A stretch of 20,868 nt of DNA from DASCNA01 sp036011305 (GTDB lineage Bacteria > Verrucomicrobiota > Lentisphaeria > Victivallales > GWF2-38-69). The translations under genes were made by a program, and so were the position numbers. The DNA lies in assembly GCA_036011305.1 (NCBI GenBank), contig DASCNA010000188.1, positions 1 through 20,868 of the forward strand, in the 5' to 3' direction. This document shows, piece after piece, positions 7,695 through 15,846 of the stretch (within the stretch, counting starts at the first letter, position 1; every line of letters begins with the position of its first letter). A model generated the notes under the pieces. That model did not search any database and was not told the DNA's origin. It was given only the letters and a program-made list of their open reading frames with translations.

Positions 7695-8474
7695 TTATTT
7701 AGTATCAGTATTAATTTTTTCAAAATGCCAAGGAAGATTATATTGATATTTACATTTTCGGTTAACAGGATCATTAATAAAGATAAAAAAATTGTTTAAT
7801 AAATCAAGATTGTAGTAAGGTATTGTTTTATTGAACGGATTTCTTTCATTTCTCTTTTTTAAAAGATTTCCTGCTGATCCGTATAAATTAGTTTTAAAGT
7901 TATTAACTGCATCTTTTTCGCCCTTTACAGCTGTTTCTATATCTTCAGGATTATTGACAGATGAAAATGAAAAGTTATTAACTGAATAACCTATAGATTC
8001 ACAGTGAAGAATAAATCTTGTTTTCTTGAAATCCCATGATATTAAAGTTATTTTTCCAGGAAAAATGTCGGTAACTTCGTAAAATTTACAGATGCTGAAT
8101 AAAAGATTTTCAAAAGAATCTCTGGCATATTCTTCTAGAATTATTCTATTGGCTAAACTATTCTCAGAAGATGCATCATCAGCCCACAGGTTATAAAATA
8201 ATCCAGCTTGTAAATAACTGCTGGCTTCAGTCCAGTTTCCGGAATCTTTTCTTGTGTGTCCGCCTGAAAACATCAGTATTGAGTTTTCATTTCGTTTTAA
8301 AAGTTCAATGCCATGTTTCATATGCTCCAGATAATATTTAGGTTCACCTTGCTGAAAAGGAAATAAAACCCATTGACCATCGCCAGCAGGATTTTTTATG
8401 GGCAATGTTATATTACCTTTAAAAGCTGCATGGCATGCTACTATTATTAATTCATTTATTTTATCAGGAAACAT
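7695..8474 (-). CDS. DUF218/YdcF-like protein
   Basis: The 259-residue protein resembles DUF218-type proteins, in particular the form known from fungi (the Schizosaccharomyces C57A10.07 group). Recognisable parts are the opening strand ELIIVACHAAFKG (8-20), FSGGHTRKDSGNWTEASSYL (about 69-88) and a later strand LISWDFKKTRF with a downstream GY turn. The S-G-G-x-T and E-A motifs match the DUF218 pattern of a Rossmann-like sheet. The function of these proteins is unknown; bacterial YdcF is reported to bind S-adenosylmethionine. There is no signal peptide or membrane segment. The start overlaps the end of the upstream dehydrogenase-like gene by 11 bp, implying translational coupling and a shared role. 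Confidence 0.65.
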   Translation of the reverse strand: MFPDKINELIIVACHAAFKGNITLPIKNPAGDGQWVLFPFQQGEPKYYLEHMKHGIELLKRNENSILMFSGGHTRKDSGNWTEASSYLQAGLFYNLWADDASSENSLANRIILEEYARDSFENLLFSICKFYEVTDIFPGKITLISWDFKKTRFILHCESIGYSVNNFSFSSVNNPEDIETAVKGEKDAVNNFKTNLYGSAGNLLKKRNERNPFNKTIPYYNLDLLNNFFIFINDPVNRKCKYQYNLPWHFEKINTDTK

Positions 8475-9672
8475 AATCTTTCAGATAGGAATATCTTTCA
8501 GTTAGTTGACCATCTTTAGCTATTGTGGCTTTATGGAGGATATTTTTGCTGTCAGCTTCGAGCAATGAAGGGATAATATCATTAAACAGTGTATTACTGA
8601 AATCAGAAGATGCATCCTTAGGAAGTTCGGCGGGCAGATTATCGACAGCCATTATTGTGACGGCGTCTATTTTATATGGATCAGTTTCTTCTTCTGAATG
8701 AGGCAAATAACCATATACAGGCTGCTTAATTGTAGACGGTCTTAAAGTTGAAGGAACGGAGCCTTTTATATCACAGGTAATATCTGCTATAGTTGTAATT
8801 TCGAAATTATCATCTTTCATGTGATCACTTGTGAACAAGACAGGTGAGTTTGGATCCCAGTAATGACATGTTGCAAGCATATCGGTAACTGTTGTATAAG
8901 GTTTAAACGTAGATTTATACATTTTAGGATTATCAATAAAGTGTTGCAGATCAAATTTTTCGCCATCTACTCTCTCAACATAATTTTCCGGTGCCAGTTG
9001 GCAGTATACCGGTTCATCGTATTTATTATTCAAATAATCTTCATTACCAACTCTTTTAATATTCATGTAATCCAGTATTTCAAGTGCTCCGTTGGAAGCC
9101 CTGCCATCTCCGGTTATAAGTATTTTTATAGGCGGTAAAGATATTCTATCCAGTTCTTCATGAACTTTTTCTCGGTCATTTAAAATATGTGCAGGTTTAA
9201 GTTTAAATAGATTAAGTCTTTCACCCAACGCTTTCAAACCATTATAACACCCGATAATACCTGCCCATCTGCTGAAAGCAATTATTCTTACATTATCACG
9301 ATCTGTAAGGTGTTCATAATCGATTAATGTTATATTCTTTTCTAGAATTGACTGCAAAAGTTTTTTGTTATATGGCTGTTGTTTGGTTGTATGAGAGAAG
9401 AAAAAATATATCTTGCTGGGCAGTAAAGTTTCAACTTTAGTTTCTTTCACGCCGATTAATACATTGCAGTTATCTAGATTCTCGACTAGTGTAACTCCGG
9501 GAATATTTTTATACTCATCATCACTGAAACATCTGAATTCACTTTTCTGTACATATATTTTAATGTGAGAATATTTATCTATTATCCGTTTACACTCTTT
9601 TGGTGTAATTGCCACCCGCCTGTCTGGTGGAGTCTTTGTTTCCTTCAGTATACCTAGTTTAATAATAGACAT
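8464..9672 (-). CDS. Saccharopine dehydrogenase (lysine-forming)-like oxidoreductase
   Basis: This 402-residue enzyme belongs to the alanine dehydrogenase / transhydrogenase N-domain group, closest in pattern to lysine-forming saccharopine dehydrogenase (EC 1.5.1.7). It has the N-terminal KETKTPPDRRVAITP (10-24), a nucleotide-binding loop ITGDGRASNGALE (186-198), and a late conserved stretch DNLPAELPKDASSDF (344-358). Lys76 (GVKETK) and His94 (FFSHTT) line up with the catalytic Lys77/His96 of the yeast enzyme. An AAGGGGG ribosome site precedes the ATG at 9672. Bacteria mostly make lysine by another route, so the substrate may be a related opine or amino acid. It heads an operon with the DUF218-like gene and is divergent from an aminotransferase and a LysE-type exporter. 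The fold is firm; the exact reaction is uncertain. Confidence 0.75.
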   Translation of the reverse strand: MSIIKLGILKETKTPPDRRVAITPKECKRIIDKYSHIKIYVQKSEFRCFSDDEYKNIPGVTLVENLDNCNVLIGVKETKVETLLPSKIYFFFSHTTKQQPYNKKLLQSILEKNITLIDYEHLTDRDNVRIIAFSRWAGIIGCYNGLKALGERLNLFKLKPAHILNDREKVHEELDRISLPPIKILITGDGRASNGALEILDYMNIKRVGNEDYLNNKYDEPVYCQLAPENYVERVDGEKFDLQHFIDNPKMYKSTFKPYTTVTDMLATCHYWDPNSPVLFTSDHMKDDNFEITTIADITCDIKGSVPSTLRPSTIKQPVYGYLPHSEEETDPYKIDAVTIMAVDNLPAELPKDASSDFSNTLFNDIIPSLLEADSKNILHKATIAKDGQLTERYSYLKDYVS

Positions 9673-9751
9673 AAATTCCCCCTTTTTCCTTTATGATAAA
9701 TATAAAAAACTGCGTAGAGTTATTCCCGTTGACAGTGTAAATAATACGAAA

Positions 9752-9764
9752 AGACTTATAGTCT
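9752..9764. promoter_or_regulatory. Small inverted repeat in the divergent intergenic region
   Basis: AGACT (9752-9756) and AGTCT (9760-9764) flank TAT in the 151-bp region between the two divergent transcripts. A TATAAT hexamer (9771-9776) lies just downstream on the plus strand, and TTGACA (9729-9734) upstream, but the two are 36 bp apart and do not form one promoter. The site could be an operator shared by both operons. The evidence is limited to symmetry and position. Confidence 0.3.
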
Positions 9765-9823
9765 ATACCATATAATTAGTATATTCAATAATTATATGAA
9801 AAAAATATTATTGGAGAATTTTT

Positions 9824-10987
9824 ATGAGTAATTCTAAAAGAATATTGTGTGTTCAGGAACCTGTAATTCCCATTGTAGGTCAATTAATTAGTGAAAATCC
9901 AGGAACAATTTCTCTAGGGCAGGGGATTGTACATTATTCAGCCCCTCAGGAAGTTTTTACTGAACTTAAAAAAGATATTGACTGTCTTGATATTAATAAA
10001 TACTATTCCGTTGGTGGAATTACACCTTTGGTTGAACTGCTCAAAGATAAATTATCAAAAGAAAATGACATAAGATTAAAAACCGGAGTAAATGATGTAT
10101 TAGTTTCTGCAGGGGCTAATATGGCATTCTTTAACACTATTTTGACATTTACAGATCCTGGAGATGAAATTATACTGCTCTCACCATATTATTTTAACTA
10201 TGAGATGGCAGTAAAAATTATTGGATGTAAGCCGGTAATTGTTCCTACTGACAGGGCCTGGCAGCCGAATCTTGACTTCATTAAAGCCAAAATAACAGCT
10301 AAAACTAAAGCTGTTGTTACAATAAGTCCTAACAATCCAACTGGAGCTGTTTACACTGAAGCTGTATTGAGAAAAATTAATACTTTGTGCAAAGAGAATA
10401 ATTTATATCATATTTCTGATGAGGCTTATGAATATTTTACATATGATGGGTGCAAACATTTTTCTCCGGGTTCTATTGCAGACTCAGAAAAACATACAAT
10501 TTCAATTTACTCTCTTTCCAAAGCGTACGGAATGGCAGGTTGGCGTATTGGTTATGTCGTTTTACCGGATCATCTTGCTAATTCATACAATAAAGTACAG
10601 GATACTGATTTGATATGTCCTCCGGTCATCTCTCAATATGCAGCAATAAATGCACTGAAAGTCGGTGTCGGCTATTGTAAGGGATATTTAAGAGAAGTTG
10701 AAGAAATAAGAAATATGTTTATTGACAGGTTAAAATTATTCAGCAGTAAAATCAGCTATGTCGTTCCTGAAGGGGCAATTTATTTTCTGTTGAAAATAAA
10801 TACAGATATGAGTGCTTTTAATTTAACCGAAAAGTTAATAAAAAATCATAAAGTAGCGGTTATTCCAGGTTTAACTTTTGGTCTGGATGACGGATGTTAT
10901 ATTAGAATTGGTTTCGCTGCACTGCATAAGGATAGTTTTGAAGAAGGCCTTGGAAGGTTATTAAACGGCATTGATAAACTTGTCTAA
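9824..10987 (+). CDS. Class I PLP-dependent aminotransferase
   Basis: This 387-residue cytosolic enzyme has the fold-type I aspartate aminotransferase layout. NNPTG (170-174), SDEAY (198-202, Asp199 pairing with the pyridine nitrogen), SLSKAYGMAGWR (230-241, Lys233 forming the Schiff base) and Arg361 in YIRIGF (carboxylate binding) are all present. Length is normal. It transfers an amino group between an amino acid and a 2-oxo acid; the donor is not evident. GGAG lies 7 nt before the ATG at 9824. A LysE-family exporter gene follows after 20 bp, and the saccharopine-dehydrogenase-like operon runs the other way, so it likely acts in the same amino-acid pathway. The enzyme class is firm; substrate specificity is not. 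Confidence 0.9.
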   Translation: MSNSKRILCVQEPVIPIVGQLISENPGTISLGQGIVHYSAPQEVFTELKKDIDCLDINKYYSVGGITPLVELLKDKLSKENDIRLKTGVNDVLVSAGANMAFFNTILTFTDPGDEIILLSPYYFNYEMAVKIIGCKPVIVPTDRAWQPNLDFIKAKITAKTKAVVTISPNNPTGAVYTEAVLRKINTLCKENNLYHISDEAYEYFTYDGCKHFSPGSIADSEKHTISIYSLSKAYGMAGWRIGYVVLPDHLANSYNKVQDTDLICPPVISQYAAINALKVGVGYCKGYLREVEEIRNMFIDRLKLFSSKISYVVPEGAIYFLLKINTDMSAFNLTEKLIKNHKVAVIPGLTFGLDDGCYIRIGFAALHKDSFEEGLGRLLNGIDKLV

Positions 10988-11007
10988 TTTTAAATTAGAG
11001 CTCATAA

Positions 11008-11631
11008 ATGAAAATATATTTGAAAGGATTGTTATTTGGACTTTTACTGCAGATAGCTGTAGGTCCTGTATGTTTTTATATCTTTAATCTAAGCATAATT
11101 AATGGATTAAAAGGAGGTTTTATTGCAGTTATAGCAGCTGCCTTTATTGATCTTGTTTTTATATTACTTGCAGTTGTAGGAATCTCCGCAATAATAGAAA
11201 AAAGAGAAAATTTGATTAGGGTAATTGGATTTTTGGTTTTGGTTATTTTCGGATTGAAGATAATTATAAGCGCAATATATTCCGGTAATACCCAAATGGC
11301 TCAGGTTGCGAAAATAGGTTACTGGATGATTTTTACCAAAACAGCAGTTATGACAGCTTCAAATCCTTTGACAATTATTTTCTGGTCCGGTGTTTTTTCC
11401 TCTAGAATTATTGAAGAAAAATATAATGTCAATGACCTCATAAAATTCGGTTCAGGCGCAGTTGCTTCTACGTTAGTATTTATGTCGCTTATAGTATTGT
11501 TAGGGCATTATATGATGGATTTTCTAGGGGTAAAATATATGCCATATATCAATATTTTTGTAGGAGTTGTCCTTGTTTATTATGGAATTCGATTAATAAG
11601 TAAAAAATCAGTATCACGACGTTTTAATTAA
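11008..11631 (+). CDS. LysE/RhtB-family amino-acid exporter
   Basis: The 207-residue inner-membrane protein has about six hydrophobic segments. Family marks are the N-terminal GLLLQIAVGPVC (11-22, with the conserved GP) and SNPLTIIFWSGVF (about 118-130), as in LysE-type exporters of lysine, threonine, homoserine and similar solutes. The length is typical. It lies 20 bp behind the aminotransferase gene and is almost certainly co-transcribed. Given the neighbouring saccharopine-dehydrogenase-like and aminotransferase genes, export of a basic or unusual amino acid is plausible. The C-terminus is basic (KKSVSRRFN). The gene ends 22 bp from the convergent ATPase gene, with no clear hairpin between. 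Confidence 0.85.
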   Translation: MKIYLKGLLFGLLLQIAVGPVCFYIFNLSIINGLKGGFIAVIAAAFIDLVFILLAVVGISAIIEKRENLIRVIGFLVLVIFGLKIIISAIYSGNTQMAQVAKIGYWMIFTKTAVMTASNPLTIIFWSGVFSSRIIEEKYNVNDLIKFGSGAVASTLVFMSLIVLLGHYMMDFLGVKYMPYINIFVGVVLVYYGIRLISKKSVSRRFN

Positions 11632-11653
11632 AACATTTTTATTATACTTAAAA

Positions 11654-14218
11654 TTATTTTCTAACAGAATTTAAAATAGCTAAGATTGAAACTCCTACAT
11701 CTGCAAAAACAGCTTCCCACATTGTAGCTTTTCCAACAACAGCCAAGGAGAGGATAGCTATTTTAACAGATAAAGCAAAAGTTATATTTTGGTTTACAAC
11801 TTTTCTTGTCCGTTTAGCTATTTTTATTGCAGTTGATAATTTTGAAAGTTCATCATTCATTAAAACAATATCAGCTGATTCAATTGCAGCATCTGAACCT
11901 AAACTTCCCATAGCTACACCGATGTCGGCTCTTATGATAACAGGAGCATCGTTAATTCCATCACCGACATACATAATCTTACTATTCTGGTTATCTTTCA
12001 ATATCTCAATTTGCTCTACCTTATTGCCTGGGAGGAGTTCTGCATAAACTTTATCTATTTTGAGTTTTTGAGCAGTATTTTCCGCTACAGTTTTATTATC
12101 GCCGGAAAGAATTACAGTCTTTGTTATTCCGAACTTTTTTAGGTCTTTAACTGCTTGTATGGAATCACTTTTTAATTCATCAGAAATTATTATATGTCCA
12201 ATATATTTATTATTGACAGCTATATAAACCACCGTCCCATCTTCAAGAGCATCAAAAACAGAAATATTATTTTCAGACATTAATTTTTTATTTCCGCACA
12301 GGATATACTCATTTTGATAGTTGATACCTACACCTTGGCCAGCATATTCTGTATAATTATCAGTTAATTTCTCGTCAATATTATTGTCTGAATACTCTCT
12401 GATTGACTGAGCAATCGGATGATTTGAAAACTGTTCACCAATTGCTGCATATTTTATTAATTGATCAATACTGTAATTTTGCTCGGGAATAATACTTGTT
12501 ACATTAAATACACCTTTAGTTAAAGTGCCTGTTTTATCAAAAACCACAGTTTTAACATCATTAAGTGCTTCAAGATAGTTGCTACCTTTAATAAGAATCC
12601 CATTTTTAGAAGCAGAACCTATACCTGAAAAAAAGCTTAAAGGCACTGAAATTACCAAAGCACATGGACATGAAACAACTAGAAATATCATAGCTCTGGA
12701 TGCCCAAACAATATATTTAGCTCCAAATAAAAATGGAACACCAAATGCAATAAAACCTGCCATAGAGACTACTATTGGAGTATAAACTCTAGCGAATTTT
12801 GTAATTAGATTTTCGGCCGATGATTTCTTGTTGGCAGCATTTTCTACTAATTCTAAGATTTTAGAAACTGTTGATTCAGAAAATACTTTCTCAACCTTAA
12901 TGCTCAGTAACGCATTTTCATTAATAAACCCGCTATACACCGAATCACCTGAAACAACTTTTCTTGGAGTTGGTTCACCTGTAATCGCTTTTGTATCAAC
13001 TGATGATTTTCCATCTATTATTACACCGTCTAAAGGTATTTTTTCTCCCGGTTTAACAACTATTATATCGCTCACATTAACGTTCTCAGGGTGAACTTTT
13101 ACAATGCCTTTATCTGTTTTTAAATTAGCAAACGTAGGTTTAAGATCCATTAATGCAGTAATAGATTTTCTAGAATTATCAACGGCTTTTTCCTGAAAAT
13201 ACATTCCAATTTTAAAGAAGAGCATAACCGCTACTGCTTCAGGATATTCATGTATGTATATTGCTCCTATAGTAGCTAATGTCATAAGAAAATTTTCATC
13301 AAATAAGCTACCGGATAGAATCTTTTTATATGATTTACGTATTACAGAAAATCCAACTAAAATATATAAACTTAAATATACAGGAATTTTAACAATTTTT
13401 GGAAGTGGCAGGATAAGAATCGCTCCAAAAACAATACTGCAACCTATGAGAAAATATAATTTACCATTACTCATTTTCGATTTTAAAATAGAATTTTCTA
13501 CTGAAGAGTTACATTCTATTAATTTAATGTCAGGTTCAATTGATTTAGCATATTCATTAATTCTTTTCTTTGCTTCATTTATGTCTGTATTTCTAATAAA
13601 ATCAATTATTAATATTTTATTTATAAAGTTAACCTTTGCATTATCTACAAAATCAAGTTGTTCTATTATATTTTCTATCTTTTCAGCACAGTCAAAACAG
13701 TTTAAGCCTTGAAGAATGAATTTATATTTATTAGCGGTTATTTTATTTTTGTTTAAAGGCAGTGCATCAAGTTCTATTCTCTGTAACTCCTTTGTTATCC
13801 TGGAGTTCTTCACTCCTTGTAGAAATGACAATCCTTTCAAACCTAAAGATAGACTTAGGTTAAAAATAATTTGAAATATACTTTCATTTTGGAAATTTCT
13901 TTCTTTGATCAAATAAGAATTATTTTTTTTAAATCGATTACTGAAAATATGAGTTGCATACTGTGATATAATATTTTCTACAACTTTCAGCAGAGTGTTT
14001 TGATTTACTACATCGCTTTTGTAATAAAGTAAGATATTTGATGTAATATTAGATATTTTAGACTCTACTACTCCTTCAGTGCTGTTGATTTTTTGAAGAA
14101 TATCATTATTAAAATCAACTAAACAAGACAATCTTCTGCAGCTTATTCTTATTCTCCCGGGAAGACTATGAATAATATGGCAATTCATAGCAGATTGTCT
14201 GATATTTTCATAGAACAT
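11654..14218 (-). CDS. P1B-type Zn2+/Cd2+/Pb2+-exporting ATPase with two metal-binding N-domains
   Basis: This 854-residue inner-membrane pump exports soft divalent metals using ATP. Two N-terminal domains precede the membrane part: an HMA_2-like domain starting HSLPGRIRISC (about 13-85) and a classical HMA domain with GLNCFDC (171-177). The core shows TGEP (413-416), the SCPCALVIS membrane metal site (516-524), DKTGTLT with phosphorylated Asp561, the HP motif (600-601) and GDGINDAP (752-759). The last helix has Lys819...WEAVFADVG with Asp840, a feature of ZntA/CadA-type (P1B-2) pumps, supporting Zn/Cd/Pb over Cu. It lies 43 bp after the ZIP-like gene and is probably co-transcribed. Met11 is a possible alternative start; neither start has a strong ribosome site. 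Confidence 0.9.
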   Translation of the reverse strand: MFYENIRQSAMNCHIIHSLPGRIRISCRRLSCLVDFNNDILQKINSTEGVVESKISNITSNILLYYKSDVVNQNTLLKVVENIISQYATHIFSNRFKKNNSYLIKERNFQNESIFQIIFNLSLSLGLKGLSFLQGVKNSRITKELQRIELDALPLNKNKITANKYKFILQGLNCFDCAEKIENIIEQLDFVDNAKVNFINKILIIDFIRNTDINEAKKRINEYAKSIEPDIKLIECNSSVENSILKSKMSNGKLYFLIGCSIVFGAILILPLPKIVKIPVYLSLYILVGFSVIRKSYKKILSGSLFDENFLMTLATIGAIYIHEYPEAVAVMLFFKIGMYFQEKAVDNSRKSITALMDLKPTFANLKTDKGIVKVHPENVNVSDIIVVKPGEKIPLDGVIIDGKSSVDTKAITGEPTPRKVVSGDSVYSGFINENALLSIKVEKVFSESTVSKILELVENAANKKSSAENLITKFARVYTPIVVSMAGFIAFGVPFLFGAKYIVWASRAMIFLVVSCPCALVISVPLSFFSGIGSASKNGILIKGSNYLEALNDVKTVVFDKTGTLTKGVFNVTSIIPEQNYSIDQLIKYAAIGEQFSNHPIAQSIREYSDNNIDEKLTDNYTEYAGQGVGINYQNEYILCGNKKLMSENNISVFDALEDGTVVYIAVNNKYIGHIIISDELKSDSIQAVKDLKKFGITKTVILSGDNKTVAENTAQKLKIDKVYAELLPGNKVEQIEILKDNQNSKIMYVGDGINDAPVIIRADIGVAMGSLGSDAAIESADIVLMNDELSKLSTAIKIAKRTRKVVNQNITFALSVKIAILSLAVVGKATMWEAVFADVGVSILAILNSVRK

Positions 14219-14261
14219 AATGTTGTATCATATTTATTTCTCTGTTCCGTAATTATTGAGT

Positions 14262-15014
14262 TTATATTATAACAAGCAGTTTCAGAAAGAGTACGATCCA
14301 GAATCCAATAAAAAAAGTTAATGTTAGAGATAGTTTTTTCCCTGCTTCAAATGCTTCTAAAAATAATTCATGAAGACTTAAAAACAGGAGGATACCCACA
14401 CCAAATGCTACTATATAGCCTATAGAACCTAAAAAATATTTTAAACATACATGACTTAATACAGCAGATAAAGGTAATAGTAGCATTAATATTATTAACC
14501 ATATTAATATATGTATTGTTTTGTAATTTGATTTTATTAATCTGGCAACAATAGAAAGTGAACAAGTGCAGCTGCAAAAACAAATAGCAATTAGAATTAA
14601 TAAAAAAGAACTGAAACCGACTAAGCTTGTGATGCCAATAAGAATTCCGTTAATAATAAATTCAAAAACAAATGCTGCCAAAAATGCTGTCTGTTTCTTG
14701 AACTTTTCATTATCCTCATGTGTGCAACTTTCACTTTCTTCACATCCACTATCGCATGTATCAGGAGATAAATGATTAATTATAATTATCAGGGCCGCTC
14801 CCAGTGTGAATGCTATAAGAGGTCCATAGTTTTTTATATTTATAAATCTGGGAACTAAATCTGTTACAACGGCTGCTAGCATAACACCGCTTCCTAAAGC
14901 CTGAATAAGGCATATTTTGCTTTTACCAGGGTTAGACTTTACACCGATAATACTTGAACATAATGCAATAAATGACGGTATTAAAGCAAGTAGAAAAATT
15001 AAACCTAAACTCAT
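14262..15014 (-). CDS. ZIP-like metal transporter with cysteine-rich helix
   Basis: The 250-residue, roughly eight-helix membrane protein resembles ZIP (Zrt/Irt-like) divalent-metal transporters. The second helix, GSGVMLAAVVTDLVPRF (41-57), and a metal-binding-type loop between helices 3 and 4 (about 80-108) fit the family. However, the usual His/Asp/Glu site is altered. Where ZIPs have H-N-x-x-D/E-G in TM4 it reads EFIING (118-123), and where TM5 normally has HExxE it has C-x-C-x-C-x-C (145-151, CFCSCTC). The loop is rich in Cys, Asp and Glu (residues 81-101), not His. LHELFLEAFEAG (214-225) lies near the end. It precedes the P1B ATPase gene. The ZIP fold is likely; direction and metal are not certain, and it could be a sensor or a divergent transporter. 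Confidence 0.65.
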   Translation of the reverse strand: MSLGLIFLLALIPSFIALCSSIIGVKSNPGKSKICLIQALGSGVMLAAVVTDLVPRFINIKNYGPLIAFTLGAALIIIINHLSPDTCDSGCEESESCTHEDNEKFKKQTAFLAAFVFEFIINGILIGITSLVGFSSFLLILIAICFCSCTCSLSIVARLIKSNYKTIHILIWLIILMLLLPLSAVLSHVCLKYFLGSIGYIVAFGVGILLFLSLHELFLEAFEAGKKLSLTLTFFIGFWIVLFLKLLVII

Positions 15015-15050
15015 ATTAAACCTATAAAATAACTGTAATGATACAATATA

Positions 15051-15078
15051 ATTATAGGAAAGGGATTAAAAAAATCAA
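15051..15078 (-). promoter_or_regulatory. Promoter of the ZIP-ATPase operon
   Basis: On the minus strand a perfect TATAAT (15051-15056) lies 16 bp from TTGATT (15073-15078). The leader to the ATG at 15014 would be about 30 nt. I see no clear operator palindrome here. Confidence 0.6.
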
Positions 15079-15207
15079 TAAATCTTCAAGTCAATTCTTA
15101 TGCTGCAACATTTTTCCATTTCTCAGGTATGCCGATCCTAATCATTTCCATATACAACAACAAACAAAAACGACAAATTTATTAAATATAATATTGGTAA
15201 ATAAAAT

Positions 15208-15229
15208 CTAAGCTAAATAAAGAAGCTAG
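15208..15229 (-). terminator. Weak bulged hairpin after the polysaccharide operon
   Basis: On the minus strand CTAGCT pairs with AGCTTAG through a one-base bulge, and ATTTTATTT follows. It lies 30 bases past the stop of the HlyD-like gene, where an operon terminator would be expected. The stem is short, so the call is tentative. Confidence 0.35.
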
Positions 15230-15258
15230 GTTAGATATATAAATATTACGAACTGATT

Positions 15259-15846
15259 TTAACTGATTGCTATAGTCTGTCCTTTTGTAACATATGAGCC
15301 TTCAGGAACGGTAATTTTAAAATTACTCGGAAGATTAATGTTTAAGGCTTTTCTTTTTAATTCTATCTGAGCTATTTCATGATCAATTTTCTCTCTTTCG
15401 AGGTTATAATCTTTTACGCTATCCCTGAATTGTGCCAATGCCTCTGTGTATTTTTCATTTGTATAAAGAACCTGCTGCATTGTAGATAAACCTCTTGTTT
15501 TCAATTCAAGTGTTTTCTGATGATATTCTTTTGTCAACTTGACGCTTAATTCAGAATCTTTTATTTTTCTGGCATATTCTGAATTATTTAAATTTGCCAG
15601 TTTATTGTTCTGCATTTTAAATTCTTCTTCTAGAAGTGGTGATTTTATAGTAATATTTTTCTTTTCTGTTTTTATTATATATCCATCGTATGAGGATTTT
15701 ATTTCTGCCTTTACAGGAGGTTTTATTGTTTTGTATACTAAGAATGCAAATGGAGCTAATATTATCGCTATAGTGATAAGCCAGTATATGCGATTAACTT
15801 TTCTCCTGTCTGCCGGATATTGAATACTTGTTTTATTTCTTTTCAT
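15259..15846 (-). CDS. Short HlyD-like membrane-fusion adaptor
   Basis: This 195-residue protein has one N-terminal membrane helix (about 20-40) after a basic tail. It then has a coiled-coil hairpin of two helices (about 75-115 and 122-168, turn at RGLSTMQQ) and ends in a half lipoyl motif, TVPEGSYVTKGQTIAIS (179-195). This is the order of HlyD/EmrA or Alg44-type periplasmic adaptors, but the C-terminal beta-barrel domain is missing. No other reading frame below 15259 restores it. It is probably anchored in the inner membrane with the hairpin in the periplasm, passing polysaccharide outward. AAGGAG lies 5 nt before the ATG, and the start overlaps the end of the glycosyltransferase gene by 14 bp, so the two proteins are likely made together. 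Adaptor family: fairly sure; exact partner: inferred. Confidence 0.7.
   Translation of the reverse strand: MKRNKTSIQYPADRRKVNRIYWLITIAIILAPFAFLVYKTIKPPVKAEIKSSYDGYIIKTEKKNITIKSPLLEEEFKMQNNKLANLNNSEYARKIKDSELSVKLTKEYHQKTLELKTRGLSTMQQVLYTNEKYTEALAQFRDSVKDYNLEREKIDHEIAQIELKRKALNINLPSNFKITVPEGSYVTKGQTIAIS

Noticed and set aside
13254..13712. 152-codon open frame on the plus strand inside the ATPase gene
   Set aside because: It is wholly antisense to a well-supported P-type ATPase and shows no family motifs; AT-rich genes often have long antisense frames.
15112..15165. Very short minus-strand reading frame reading MEMIRIGIPEKWKNVAA
   Set aside because: Only 17 codons with no clear ribosome-binding site; it looks protein-like but may be chance or a relic, and nothing around it supports a gene.
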